NCBI GenBank assembly: GCA_965221035.1
Contig: OZ244860.1
Span: 2,480,001 to 2,544,000 of the forward strand
DNA length: 64,000 nt
Direction: 5' to 3'
Origin: UBA6522 sp965221035
Lineage (GTDB): Bacteria > Pseudomonadota > Gammaproteobacteria > Steroidobacterales > Rariloculaceae
Part shown: positions 10,243-18,635 of the stretch, piece by piece
Position numbering within the stretch: the first letter of the stretch is position 1
Layout of the letters: each line of letters begins with the position of its first letter
The notes under the pieces: generated by a model
The model's input: the letters and a program-made list of their open reading frames with translations, nothing else
Database searches by the model: none
What the model was told of the DNA's origin: nothing
Program-made: the position numbers and the translations under genes

Positions 10243-10260
10243 CCGAACCGGTTGGTTCGG
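10243..10260. promoter_or_regulatory. Inverted repeat, candidate operator between metF-like and ligM-like genes
   Basis: CCGAACC-GGTT-GGTTCGG is a perfect 7+7 bp palindrome with a 4-bp centre. It lies in the 134-bp gap between the divergent metF-like and ligM-like genes. It overlaps a possible -35 for the rightward promoter. Spacing and symmetry suit a dimeric repressor controlling both directions. No regulator gene is adjacent. Confidence 0.4.
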
Positions 10261-10280
10261 ACTATACCTTTTGGTATCTT
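10252..10280 (+). promoter_or_regulatory. Candidate sigma70-type promoter for the ligM-like gene
   Basis: TTGGTT (10252-10257) and TATCTT (10275-10280) are separated by 17 bp, upstream of the start at 10333. A second small dyad, ATACC-TTTT-GGTAT, occupies 10264-10277 inside the spacer. Both hexamers deviate from consensus, so this is a suggestion only. Confidence 0.3.
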
Positions 10281-10332
10281 ACGCATACAAGCAGGGTGGG
10301 CAAGACCACCCGAAACGATAACATCGCCGCCC

Positions 10333-11748
10333 ATGACAGATTCATCACCTGACAACGCTCGATCACTGGAAGATGTTCTCTGCGATGCGGGAGATATCGT
10401 CGAGTTCCTGCGAAATCGGCAGACCGGTCCCAACGTCTATCCCGGCGTTCCGGCCGAGTACACGAACTGGCGCGACGAGCAGAAAAGCTGGGCCGAGACC
10501 TGCGTGCTGTTCAACCAGTCGTACCACATGGCCGAGTTGATGTTGGAAGGACCCGGTGCGCTCGGGCTGCTGATGGGCCTGGGCTATAACGCGTTCAAGG
10601 GCTTCGGCACCGGCAAGGCCAAGCAATTCGTTCCTTGCAGTTACGATGGCCACGTCATCGGCGACGGCATCCTCTTCCATCTGGACGAAAACCGGTTCAA
10701 TCTCGTGGGACGCGCGCCGGCGCTCACCTGGGTGATGTTTCACGCCGAGACGGGCCGCCATGATGTGGTCTGCTCCTACGACGAGCGAACGGCACTGCGC
10801 CCCGATCCGGAAAACCGTCGGCACTACCGCTTTCAGATTCAGGGTCCCAACGCGATCAAGGTGATCGAGGCGGCAACCGGCAAGAGCGCCCCGCAACTCA
10901 GGTTTTTCAGCATGGGCCGGATGGAGATTGCAGGCCGCCAGGTCCGCGCATTGCGCCACGGGATGGCCGGACAGCCCGGTTTCGAACTGATGGGACCCTG
11001 GGCGGATGGCGACGTTGTGCACTCGGCGCTGGTCAAGGCCGGCGCGGCCCATGGAATGCGGCTGGCCGGCGGGCGCTGCTACTCGTCGAACACGTTGGAG
11101 TCCGGTTGGATTCCCTCGCCGCTGCCGGCGATCTATACCGGCGAAAGGATGAAGTCGTATCGAGAGTGGCTGACCGAACACCACTACGAGGCGAATGCCA
11201 CCATCGGCGGCAGCTTCGTTTCCGAAAACATCGAGGACTACTACCTGACGCCGTGGGACCTTGGTTACGGGGCGTTTGTCAGGTTCGATCACGACTATGT
11301 CGGACGCGAGGCGCTCAGGGCCCTGTCCGGCGGGCCCCATCGCCGCAAGGTCACACTGGCGCTCGACAACGTGTCCGTGACCGACGCCATGTACACGATG
11401 TTCGACGACGGTCTGCGGGCCAAGTTCATCGAGTTTCCGAGCGCCGTCTACTCGATGCACCCGTATGACAGCGTGACCGTGGACGGCGAACTCGTGGGCT
11501 TGTCCACCTGGATCGGATACAGCGCCAATGAGGCCAGGATGCTTACACTCGCCATGATTGACGAGAACTACGCAGAACCGGGCACAGAGGTCACGCTGGT
11601 CTGGGGGGAGCCGAACGGCGGAACGCGCAAACCGGCGGTTGAACGTCACAGGCAGGTAGAAATCCGGGCCATCGTCTCGCCGGCACCCTATTCGAAGGTG
11701 GCAAGGACGGTATATCCGGAAGGTGCCGGAGGCTGGCGGCGACCGTGA
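10333..11748 (+). CDS. LigM-like tetrahydrofolate-dependent aromatic O-demethylase (GcvT family)
   Basis: This 471-aa protein has the length of LigM, the vanillate/3-O-methylgallate O-demethylase. It belongs to the GcvT/aminomethyltransferase superfamily. Visible landmarks are PAEYTNWRDEQKSWAETCVLFNQSYH near the N-terminus, YRFQIQGPNAIKVIEAATG, ALRHGMAGQPGFELMGPW and the C-terminal barrel segment KVTLALDNVSV. The reaction in characterised members moves the methyl of an aryl methyl ether to tetrahydrofolate. Start 10333 gives the canonical length; the longer frame would run into the promoter. A MetF-like gene is divergent, and the PQQ dehydrogenase downstream overlaps by 4 nt (GTGA). The exact substrate is not deducible; other members act on methylated non-aromatic compounds. 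Confidence 0.8.
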   Translation: MTDSSPDNARSLEDVLCDAGDIVEFLRNRQTGPNVYPGVPAEYTNWRDEQKSWAETCVLFNQSYHMAELMLEGPGALGLLMGLGYNAFKGFGTGKAKQFVPCSYDGHVIGDGILFHLDENRFNLVGRAPALTWVMFHAETGRHDVVCSYDERTALRPDPENRRHYRFQIQGPNAIKVIEAATGKSAPQLRFFSMGRMEIAGRQVRALRHGMAGQPGFELMGPWADGDVVHSALVKAGAAHGMRLAGGRCYSSNTLESGWIPSPLPAIYTGERMKSYREWLTEHHYEANATIGGSFVSENIEDYYLTPWDLGYGAFVRFDHDYVGREALRALSGGPHRRKVTLALDNVSVTDAMYTMFDDGLRAKFIEFPSAVYSMHPYDSVTVDGELVGLSTWIGYSANEARMLTLAMIDENYAEPGTEVTLVWGEPNGGTRKPAVERHRQVEIRAIVSPAPYSKVARTVYPEGAGGWRRP

Positions 11749-13664
11749 CAACCGAGGTTGGCCCGGCATGGCTCGACTTGCGCAAGCCGTTCGCAAGCAT
11801 GGCGGCAATCTCCTGCCTGGCAACGCCATGGGCTCCGCAGGCGCAATCCACATTCGACCTTGAGACATGGGACCAATACCTGGGAGGCGGGGATTCCTCA
11901 CAGTTCTCGTCACTGGACCAGGTCGACCGAAGTAACGTCCACCGGCTCGAGGTCGCGTGGACGTACTTGACCGGCGACAGCAACCATCGCTTCAATCCCA
12001 TCATCGTCGACGGGGTCATGTACGTCCTGGCCCACGGCAATTCGCTGGTGGCTCTCGATGCCGCCACAGGCGAGGAAATCTGGGTCCGGACTCACGAGGG
12101 GCCGGTGGGGGGCAGGGGCATCAGCCACTGGCAGAGCGACGATGGTTCCGATCGGCGATTGCTGTACCTGAACGACGGCCTGCTGACCGCCGTCGATGCC
12201 ATCAGCGGCAACACCATCACCGCTTTCGGCAACGATGGCCGCGTCGACCTGAGGAACGGCCTGGACCTGGACCCCGAAGGCATACGCCGCCTGCAGACCG
12301 ACAACCCCGGCCGTGTCTTCGAGGATCTGATCATCATGTCGCTGCCCGCGAGCACCGCGGGATATGACTCGGCCCCGGCGGACATTCACGCCTATAACGT
12401 GCTCACCGGCGCGCTCGAGTGGGTGTTCCACACGGTGCCCCGTCCAGGTGAGTTCGGCGAGGACACCTGGCCGGCGGAGGCCCGGGGCAACTTCGGCGGT
12501 GTCCACAACTGGAGCGAGTCGACGGTCGATGCGAATCTCGGAATCGTCTACATACCCACAGGGACGGCTCGTTACGACTTCTACGGCGGCAACCGGCACG
12601 GCGCCAATCTGTTCGGCAACAGTCTGGTCGCGCTTGACGCCCGGACCGGCGAGCGGCTTTGGCACTTTCAGACGATTCACCATGACCTGTGGGATTATGA
12701 TTTGCCCGCCGCGCCGAAACTGCTCACCGTGCGCCAGGACGGCCGGGACATCGACGTGGTCGCGCTGCCGACAAAGCAGGGCTACCTGTTTGTGTTCGAT
12801 CGGCTGACGGGAGAGCCATTGTGGCCCATGGAAGAGCGCGAAGTGCCGCAGTCCGATGTGCCGGGCGAGCAATCGTGGCCTACCCAGCCCTTCCCCACGG
12901 CGCCTCCGCCCTTTGCCCGACTATCCTTCACCGCTGAGGATATCAACCCTTACCTGCCCGAGGCCGACCAGGCAGCGCTGCGTGAACTCCTGGCGCGATT
13001 CCGCAATGAAGGCCTGTTCACACCCCCAAGCCTTCAGGGCACCATCATGATGCCCGGGCACAACGGCGGCACAAATTGGGGCGGTTCCGCGGTGGACCCG
13101 CTCAATGGCCGGATGTACATCGCGTCCAAGGCATTTCCCACAACGGCCCACCTGATGGAGCCCGGTGATGCGCCTGGGCAGGTTGATGTCCCAAACGCAG
13201 GAGCCGGGTTTGTCCCCTATAGCGTGCCCATCGACTTCATGTTGCAGAGCAACGGGCTGTCGGCGATCGGTCCGCCCTGGTCGCGGATCACGGCATACGA
13301 CCTCAACAGGGGCACGATCCTCTGGCAAATCCCGAACGGCGACGTGGCCCAGCTTCGGGATCAGGGAATTACGGGCACCGGCAGCCACGCGCCCCGGAGC
13401 GGGCCCGTGGTCACGGGAGGCGGACTGATCTTCATGGCCACATCCTCCGACCGGATGTTGAGGGCTCGGGACGTGGACGATGGATCGGTGCTGTGGGAAT
13501 ACAGTCTCCCGGCGGGGTCCGAAGGGGTGCCGGCTGTGTATTCGGCCGCCGGTCGACAATTCATCGCCCTGCCCGTCGGCGGTAATGGAATCTTCAATTG
13601 GGGCCTGGACCTGCCCGATCCCGGACCCGGCCAGTACATGGTGTTCGCTCTGCCGGAGGACTGA
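11745..13664 (+). CDS. Exported PQQ-dependent dehydrogenase (quinoprotein, glucose/quinate type)
   Basis: This 639-aa quinoprotein begins at a GTG overlapping the ligM-like stop (GTGA), so the two are probably translationally coupled. A leader (about residues 1-33) is followed by eight-bladed propeller repeats: LVALDAATGEEIW, LTAVDAISGNTI, SLVALDARTGERLWHFQT. The motif IHHDLWDYDLPAAP at about residues 310-323 matches the active-site region of membrane glucose and quinate/shikimate dehydrogenases, where an Asp acts as base. There is no cytochrome c motif (CxxCH) and no N-terminal membrane domain, so electrons must leave through a separate acceptor. No PQQ biosynthesis genes are visible. Substrate unknown; linkage to the O-demethylase suggests an aromatic alcohol or ring acid. 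Confidence 0.85.
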   Translation: MTTEVGPAWLDLRKPFASMAAISCLATPWAPQAQSTFDLETWDQYLGGGDSSQFSSLDQVDRSNVHRLEVAWTYLTGDSNHRFNPIIVDGVMYVLAHGNSLVALDAATGEEIWVRTHEGPVGGRGISHWQSDDGSDRRLLYLNDGLLTAVDAISGNTITAFGNDGRVDLRNGLDLDPEGIRRLQTDNPGRVFEDLIIMSLPASTAGYDSAPADIHAYNVLTGALEWVFHTVPRPGEFGEDTWPAEARGNFGGVHNWSESTVDANLGIVYIPTGTARYDFYGGNRHGANLFGNSLVALDARTGERLWHFQTIHHDLWDYDLPAAPKLLTVRQDGRDIDVVALPTKQGYLFVFDRLTGEPLWPMEEREVPQSDVPGEQSWPTQPFPTAPPPFARLSFTAEDINPYLPEADQAALRELLARFRNEGLFTPPSLQGTIMMPGHNGGTNWGGSAVDPLNGRMYIASKAFPTTAHLMEPGDAPGQVDVPNAGAGFVPYSVPIDFMLQSNGLSAIGPPWSRITAYDLNRGTILWQIPNGDVAQLRDQGITGTGSHAPRSGPVVTGGGLIFMATSSDRMLRARDVDDGSVLWEYSLPAGSEGVPAVYSAAGRQFIALPVGGNGIFNWGLDLPDPGPGQYMVFALPED

Positions 13665-13671
13665 CAGGGCC

Positions 13672-15282
13672 TCAGTTCTCTGTCAACTCCCTCATCTGGC
13701 GCTCGTAAAGCGCGTTGAACAGGGCGAACTTCTCGAACGGCGGTGCCGTTTCCGGTACCGCATTCTCCGCCAGCACCATTGCGGGATCGTTCATCAGATC
13801 GGTGAATGGCGGCCATTCCGGCAACCCTTCGCCGTTCGGGTCGCCGCTGCGGGCGAAATTGACCCAGTAGGACGACATGAGCTCCGCCAGCGCCTGGTCG
13901 GCGGGCGAGGCGACGGCCAGTTCGGGAGAGGCGTTGTCCGGATACAGGGGCAACTGTCCCAGATTGTTGAAGACATAGGGCAGCTCGGCCGCGTGAGCCG
14001 CGCCGAGAGACGGGACGCCGGGGTCCACGGGTGGAGTGTGGGCGAAGTAGTAGGCGTACGCCCTGTTGCCCTCTTCCGCTTGCCGTTCGCCCAGAAGCCG
14101 CATTTGCCAGGTCAGCTCGTCGCTGAACAGCCTGACGAAGCTGTCCTGGACCATGTCCTGCGGATAAATCGCAAATACGCGGTCCGCGAGATCGCCCCAG
14201 CGATCCCGGACCTGGTTTTCCCATTCCTCGGCGGATGGGCCCTGGCCGAAAAACGAACCTTCATCGCGGGTCGAGCCGACAAGCACGTCAATGTCGTTCT
14301 GACGCCCCTGCGCAAAGACGACCGACAAATCCTCGGGAATGATCCAGCCGTCAACAATGACGCCGGCGCCACGCAACGACGCAAGTTCATCGACCGGAAG
14401 GGACCGGAGTTCGGCTATCGTGCGTGCCCCGAGTTCCTCCGCCTGCCGAAGGCCTTGGGCGGCCGCCTGATCGCGTGTCCGCATGGGCGTCATGGTCAGG
14501 CCCATCCACCCCGCGCTCTGGACAATGCCGCGGTGGAACAGGCCTTCCGCCTCGCCCGATGCCACCAATACGGCGGCAAACATCGCCCCGGCGGACTGGC
14601 CGAACAGCGTCACGTTGTCCGGGTCGCCTCCGAACGCGGCGATATTCGCCCGGACCCAGCGCAGGACGGCGAGCACGTCCATCAATCCGTAGTTGCCGGC
14701 CGCATTGCGACCGGACTCGGCGGCCAGATCGGGATGGACAAAAAACCCCAGGGGTCCCAGCCGGTAGTTGAGGGTAACGACGACCGCCCCTTTTTCGGCC
14801 AACCGCGTGCCGTCGTACAACGCCACGGAGCCTGCTCCTTCGGTGAACGCGCCGCCATAGGCATACACCATCACGGGACGCCTCTGGGCCGGGGACTCCG
14901 CACCCGTCCAGACGTTCAGGTAGAGGCAATCTTCGTTCAGTGGCGGCGAGTCCTCCAGAACGGCGATATTGAGCCGGCCGACGCCGGCTGGCTGAACGCA
15001 GACGTTGCCGAAATCATCCGCTTCGCGCACGCCATCCCAGGCAGCCACCGGTTGCGGAGGTCGCCAGCGCAGGTGGTCTACGGGCGGTGCGGCGAAGGGG
15101 ATCCCCTTGAACGCACGAATGCCGGTCGGCGTCGTGGGACCTCCCGATACAAGACCGGAATCCAGCGGCACGGGATCGGAGATCTGGGCCGTGACGACCG
15201 GTACCGCGGAGAACAACCCGACCGCCGCAAACCACGCAACCACCAGCTGTGCCATGACTCGCCGGCCATACGGGGCGTTCAT
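13672..15282 (-). CDS. Exported carboxylesterase type B
   Basis: This 536-aa alpha/beta hydrolase has a leader (residues 1-32) and the type-B pattern GIPFAAPPVDHLRWRPPQP, NEDCLYLNVW, nucleophile FGQSAGA with Ser230, acid region STRDEGSFF and base region GAAHAAELPYVF. The start at 15282 follows a GAGG ribosome site; the open frame beyond it overlaps the next gene. Two active-site positions deviate from the family norm: the oxyanion H-G-G is Y-G-G (Tyr142), and the elbow is G-Q-S-A-G-A instead of G-E-S-A-G-G. It converges on the PQQ dehydrogenase with a 7-nt gap and lies 23 nt after the gene at 15306. Likely periplasmic ester hydrolysis of unknown substrate. Confidence 0.85.
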   Translation of the reverse strand: MNAPYGRRVMAQLVVAWFAAVGLFSAVPVVTAQISDPVPLDSGLVSGGPTTPTGIRAFKGIPFAAPPVDHLRWRPPQPVAAWDGVREADDFGNVCVQPAGVGRLNIAVLEDSPPLNEDCLYLNVWTGAESPAQRRPVMVYAYGGAFTEGAGSVALYDGTRLAEKGAVVVTLNYRLGPLGFFVHPDLAAESGRNAAGNYGLMDVLAVLRWVRANIAAFGGDPDNVTLFGQSAGAMFAAVLVASGEAEGLFHRGIVQSAGWMGLTMTPMRTRDQAAAQGLRQAEELGARTIAELRSLPVDELASLRGAGVIVDGWIIPEDLSVVFAQGRQNDIDVLVGSTRDEGSFFGQGPSAEEWENQVRDRWGDLADRVFAIYPQDMVQDSFVRLFSDELTWQMRLLGERQAEEGNRAYAYYFAHTPPVDPGVPSLGAAHAAELPYVFNNLGQLPLYPDNASPELAVASPADQALAELMSSYWVNFARSGDPNGEGLPEWPPFTDLMNDPAMVLAENAVPETAPPFEKFALFNALYERQMRELTEN

Positions 15283-15305
15283 TGCACCTCGCGGCAGGGT
15301 GCGCA

Positions 15306-16346
15306 TTATTCCGCGGACCCGGACTGCTCGGCTGCAGCCGCCTGGGCGCGCTCGTAGCGGGACGTGGTGATGTAGTCGCGGATCGTGTAGTTGTCCTCGT
15401 GGCAGGCGTATTCGTAGAACTCGTAATCCTGATCGCGATACCACGGGTACGTGATCGTCCAGGGCGCCGTCATGATTTCCGGGTCCTCGATGGTCATTTC
15501 GAACTGGATGGTGTCGGCATCGATGAGCGTGAAGCGCTCGACGATGTGCAGCGATTCGCTGGTGGCGATGCTGTGCCAGGGCGTGCCCACGGTCGCCACA
15601 TTGGTCATCCCGGGGATGCCATTGAAATTGGTGGACTCCACGACCAGCGTGTTGCCCTCCCAGCGGCCACGGGACTCGCCCATCCAGTGGCGAATCGCGG
15701 GATCCAGTTGCGGACGACCGTCCACCGGGATGATGCGCGTATCGTGGATCATCTCCAGGCGGATCACCACATGGCCGGGCGCCTGCATGATCTCGATTCC
15801 GTTGTTGTATCGGAAAGGCAGCATGGACGGAGGCATGCCGCGAGTGATGCAACGATCCCAGACGTCGAAGTCTTCAGGCCTGTCCCAGGTCTCCCTGAAC
15901 CAGCTGCTTCCCAGCGTCTCCGACTTGGCCGCGCCGAATTCCGTCAATTCCGGCAATTGACCATCCGGAGGATCGATGATCAGGGACGTCTGGCGTTGGG
16001 CCTGCCACGGTTCCGCCCAGTGGCCCATGCCGATCCGGTCTTCGGAATCCTCCTGGTCGTAGCGTGCTTGTGTTTCGCGCATGGTCTCCTGGCGCGCGAC
16101 AAACTCCTCCTCGGTAACGAACAGCCGATCGATCATTTCCTCGGGCCGAACCAGAGGTGTGCCAATCATGTGGTCGACCGGCCAGATCCCCCTGAGATCG
16201 GGGTCGCCCCAGGGCGTTATCGGGTGGACCCAATCCGGATCGCTCTCGGCGGGCGCCGGTTGCGCCAGTGCTTCGACACATGTCATCGCGACGAACATGC
16301 CCCCGAAGATACCGAACAGTCTGCAAGCGGATACTCGGTGACTCAT
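15306..16346 (-). CDS. Exported protein with GRWEGNTLVVES motif
   Basis: This 346-aa protein has a signal peptide ending ...VEALAQ and a GGAGCG ribosome site. It is a longer member of the family at 3346. It has an N-terminal segment PDLRGIW, a cysteine in RCITRGMPP, the central stretch HVVIRLEMIHDTRIIPVDG, then GRWEGNTLVVESTNFNG and VERFTLIDADTIQFEMTIEDP. The C-terminus is Ala/Gln-rich. It is followed at 23 nt by the carboxylesterase, suggesting an operon, and diverges from a PQQ dehydrogenase. Function unknown; the shared architecture implies a common periplasmic ligand-binding or catalytic fold. Confidence 0.75.
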   Translation of the reverse strand: MSHRVSACRLFGIFGGMFVAMTCVEALAQPAPAESDPDWVHPITPWGDPDLRGIWPVDHMIGTPLVRPEEMIDRLFVTEEEFVARQETMRETQARYDQEDSEDRIGMGHWAEPWQAQRQTSLIIDPPDGQLPELTEFGAAKSETLGSSWFRETWDRPEDFDVWDRCITRGMPPSMLPFRYNNGIEIMQAPGHVVIRLEMIHDTRIIPVDGRPQLDPAIRHWMGESRGRWEGNTLVVESTNFNGIPGMTNVATVGTPWHSIATSESLHIVERFTLIDADTIQFEMTIEDPEIMTAPWTITYPWYRDQDYEFYEYACHEDNYTIRDYITTSRYERAQAAAAEQSGSAE

Positions 16347-16535
16347 GATACGCTCCAGTTTTGTCGGCCTGACTGCCGAACTGATTAGTTTGGTGAATTT
16401 AGCACACGCTTCCGGCCCGCGTGAAGCACTGTCCCGAAATTACCCCATACAATATTGGCGAACTTGTCGGTTTGGCTAAGAAGCCCATCACCTGTATCAT
16501 CCAGGAACAACAAGCCATTTGAGTGGTGTGTTTTC

Positions 16536-18542
16536 ATGTCGAGATTGCCCGGGGGCGTTCTGACGAAAGCGGTCGCACTGTCCGCGGTTGTCCCGTGCAT
16601 GCCCGCAGTGGCGCAGGACGATGTTGGCGGCTCCGCCGCCTTGCCGGCCACGGGAATGAGCGACCCCAGGCAAACCGTGCTGGCCGGAGACACCGGCGAC
16701 AACGCGAACATGCCACCGGGTGACTGGCGTACGATCAACCGGGATCTCGCCGCCACGCGCTATTCGCCGCTGGACGAGATCAACCGCGGCAATGTCGGCA
16801 TGCTGGCGGAAGCGTGGTCATACAGGCTTGCCACCGGCTCGACCGCCGTCCCCCTGGCCATTGGTGGCGTCATGTACGTGCCCAGTGGTGGCCAGGTGGT
16901 CGCACTCGATTCCGGGACGGGCGAGGAAGTCTGGACCTATGCCCTTCCGGACGACACGCCGGACTTTCGCGGCCTGCCGGCGGCGGTTTCCAATCGCGGA
17001 GTGGCCTGGTGGCCCGGCGACAGCGACAATCCGGCACGGGTCCTGTTCATGAGTCGCAACCTGTTGATCGCGGTGGACGCTGCCACCGGAGAACCGGTGG
17101 AAGGCTTCGGCGACAGCGGATACGTGGATGTCGGCGTGCCCTACGGGGGCACGCCCACCATCTGGCGGGATGTCGCCATCATCGGCGCCGCGGTCCTCGA
17201 GCTTCCCCAGGGCCCGCCCGGCAATCCGAGGGCGTTCGACGTGCGCACCGGTCGCAAGCTGTGGGAGTTTCAGACCGTGCCGCGCGCAGGCGAGCCGTGG
17301 AACGAAACCTGGGGCGACGGTTGGGAAAACCGTTCCGGCACCAACATGTGGGCGTTTTCCGCTCCGGTCGACGCTGAGCGCGGCATCGCCTACCTGCCCA
17401 TCTCGGGTCCCGCGCCCAACTACTACGGCGGCGGCCGTCCGGGCGCCAACGTGTTCGCCAATTCCATCGTCGCCGTGGACGCCCAGACCGGACAATACCG
17501 CTGGCATTTCCAGACCGTCCACCATGACTTGTGGGACTCCGACATGCCCTCGTCAGGCGGTCTCATCGAACTGAGGCAGGATGTCGGCGAAAGCCGCCCG
17601 TCCATCTTCCACGTAGGGAAAACAAGCTACGTCTTCGTGCTCGACCGGATCACCGGCCAACCGGTGTTCGAAGTGCAGGAGCGTCCCGTCCCGCAGGGTG
17701 ACGTCCCAGGCGAATGGTACTCGCCGACACAGCCGTTTCCTGTCAAACCGGGTCCGCTGAGCCGGGTTTCGTTCGTCAGGGAAGACATGGTCACTGCGGA
17801 TGACACCAGCGCCGCACATGTGCAAGCGTGCAATGCCCTGTGGGACAGGAGCGGCGGATTCTACAACGCCGGCCCATTCACACCTTTCCATTACAAGGCG
17901 CCGGACGATCCCCCGAAGTCCACCGTTCAGTTCCCTGGCGGCATCGGCGGGGTCAATTGGGGCGGGGTCGCCGTGGACCCGGAAACCAACCACGTGTTTG
18001 TCAATGCCAACGATACGTCGCTGGTGGGATGGGTCCAGGACAAGGACCCGGCCGAGACCTACAGCTTCGAAGCGGTGGGCTCCACGCAGCCCTACGACAG
18101 GGCCAGCGTGGACGGCGTCGGTCCATTCTTCAGCTTCAACGCGTCGGTTGCCGGCATCGGCGAGGACGGGCGGCCATTGCCCGGCGAAAGCCTGCCGTGC
18201 CAGAAGCCGCCGTGGGCAAGACTGGTCGCGGTGGACGCCGATACCGCCGAGATCGTTTGGGAATCGGTTCTGGGAATCGTCGAAGACCTGCCCGTGGACA
18301 GACAGCTGGTGGGCAACGCCGGCAGCGCCGGACCGACGGTGACGGCGGGCGGGCTGGTCTTTGTGGGCGCCACGAACGACCGCCGGTTTCGCGCCTTCGA
18401 CGCGGAGACCGGCGAAGAAGTCTGGACGACGCGGCTCGAAGCCAACGCCAACGCGAACCCGATGAGTTATGCGGCTGGCGATGGCCGGCAGCATGTGGCG
18501 GTGATAGCCGGCGATCTGGTCAAGGCCTATGCGTTGCCCTGA
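16536..18542 (+). CDS. Second exported PQQ-dependent dehydrogenase
   Basis: This 668-aa quinoprotein from ATG 16536 (longer in-frame starts lack a leader) has a signal peptide ending PAVAQ. The opening PPGDWRTINRDLAATRYSPL is diagnostic of PQQ enzymes. W-motif blades follow (VVALDSGTGEEVWTY, LIAVDAATGEP, SIVAVDAQTGQYRWHFQT). The active-site stretch is VHHDLWDSDMPSSGG at about residues 327-341; note S-D where the first enzyme has Y-D. GGVNWGGVAVDPETNHVFVN is also conserved. No cytochrome domain is present. It diverges from the gene at 15306 and is followed within 100 nt by an exported protein, a DUF6152 protein and a TonB receptor, suggesting a coordinated uptake and oxidation unit. Confidence 0.85.
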   Translation: MSRLPGGVLTKAVALSAVVPCMPAVAQDDVGGSAALPATGMSDPRQTVLAGDTGDNANMPPGDWRTINRDLAATRYSPLDEINRGNVGMLAEAWSYRLATGSTAVPLAIGGVMYVPSGGQVVALDSGTGEEVWTYALPDDTPDFRGLPAAVSNRGVAWWPGDSDNPARVLFMSRNLLIAVDAATGEPVEGFGDSGYVDVGVPYGGTPTIWRDVAIIGAAVLELPQGPPGNPRAFDVRTGRKLWEFQTVPRAGEPWNETWGDGWENRSGTNMWAFSAPVDAERGIAYLPISGPAPNYYGGGRPGANVFANSIVAVDAQTGQYRWHFQTVHHDLWDSDMPSSGGLIELRQDVGESRPSIFHVGKTSYVFVLDRITGQPVFEVQERPVPQGDVPGEWYSPTQPFPVKPGPLSRVSFVREDMVTADDTSAAHVQACNALWDRSGGFYNAGPFTPFHYKAPDDPPKSTVQFPGGIGGVNWGGVAVDPETNHVFVNANDTSLVGWVQDKDPAETYSFEAVGSTQPYDRASVDGVGPFFSFNASVAGIGEDGRPLPGESLPCQKPPWARLVAVDADTAEIVWESVLGIVEDLPVDRQLVGNAGSAGPTVTAGGLVFVGATNDRRFRAFDAETGEEVWTTRLEANANANPMSYAAGDGRQHVAVIAGDLVKAYALP

Positions 18543-18635
18543 TTTGCGCCCACCAACAAACCGTCGGGGATGGATGAGCGGATGAAGAAAACAATGAGAG
18601 TCGAAGGAAAAATCCGGTTGAGGAGGTCCGATCAA

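Noticed and set aside
15283..15852. Upstream extension of the carboxylesterase frame
   Set aside because: It overlaps the gene at 15306 in another frame and precedes the clear leader and ribosome site at 15282.
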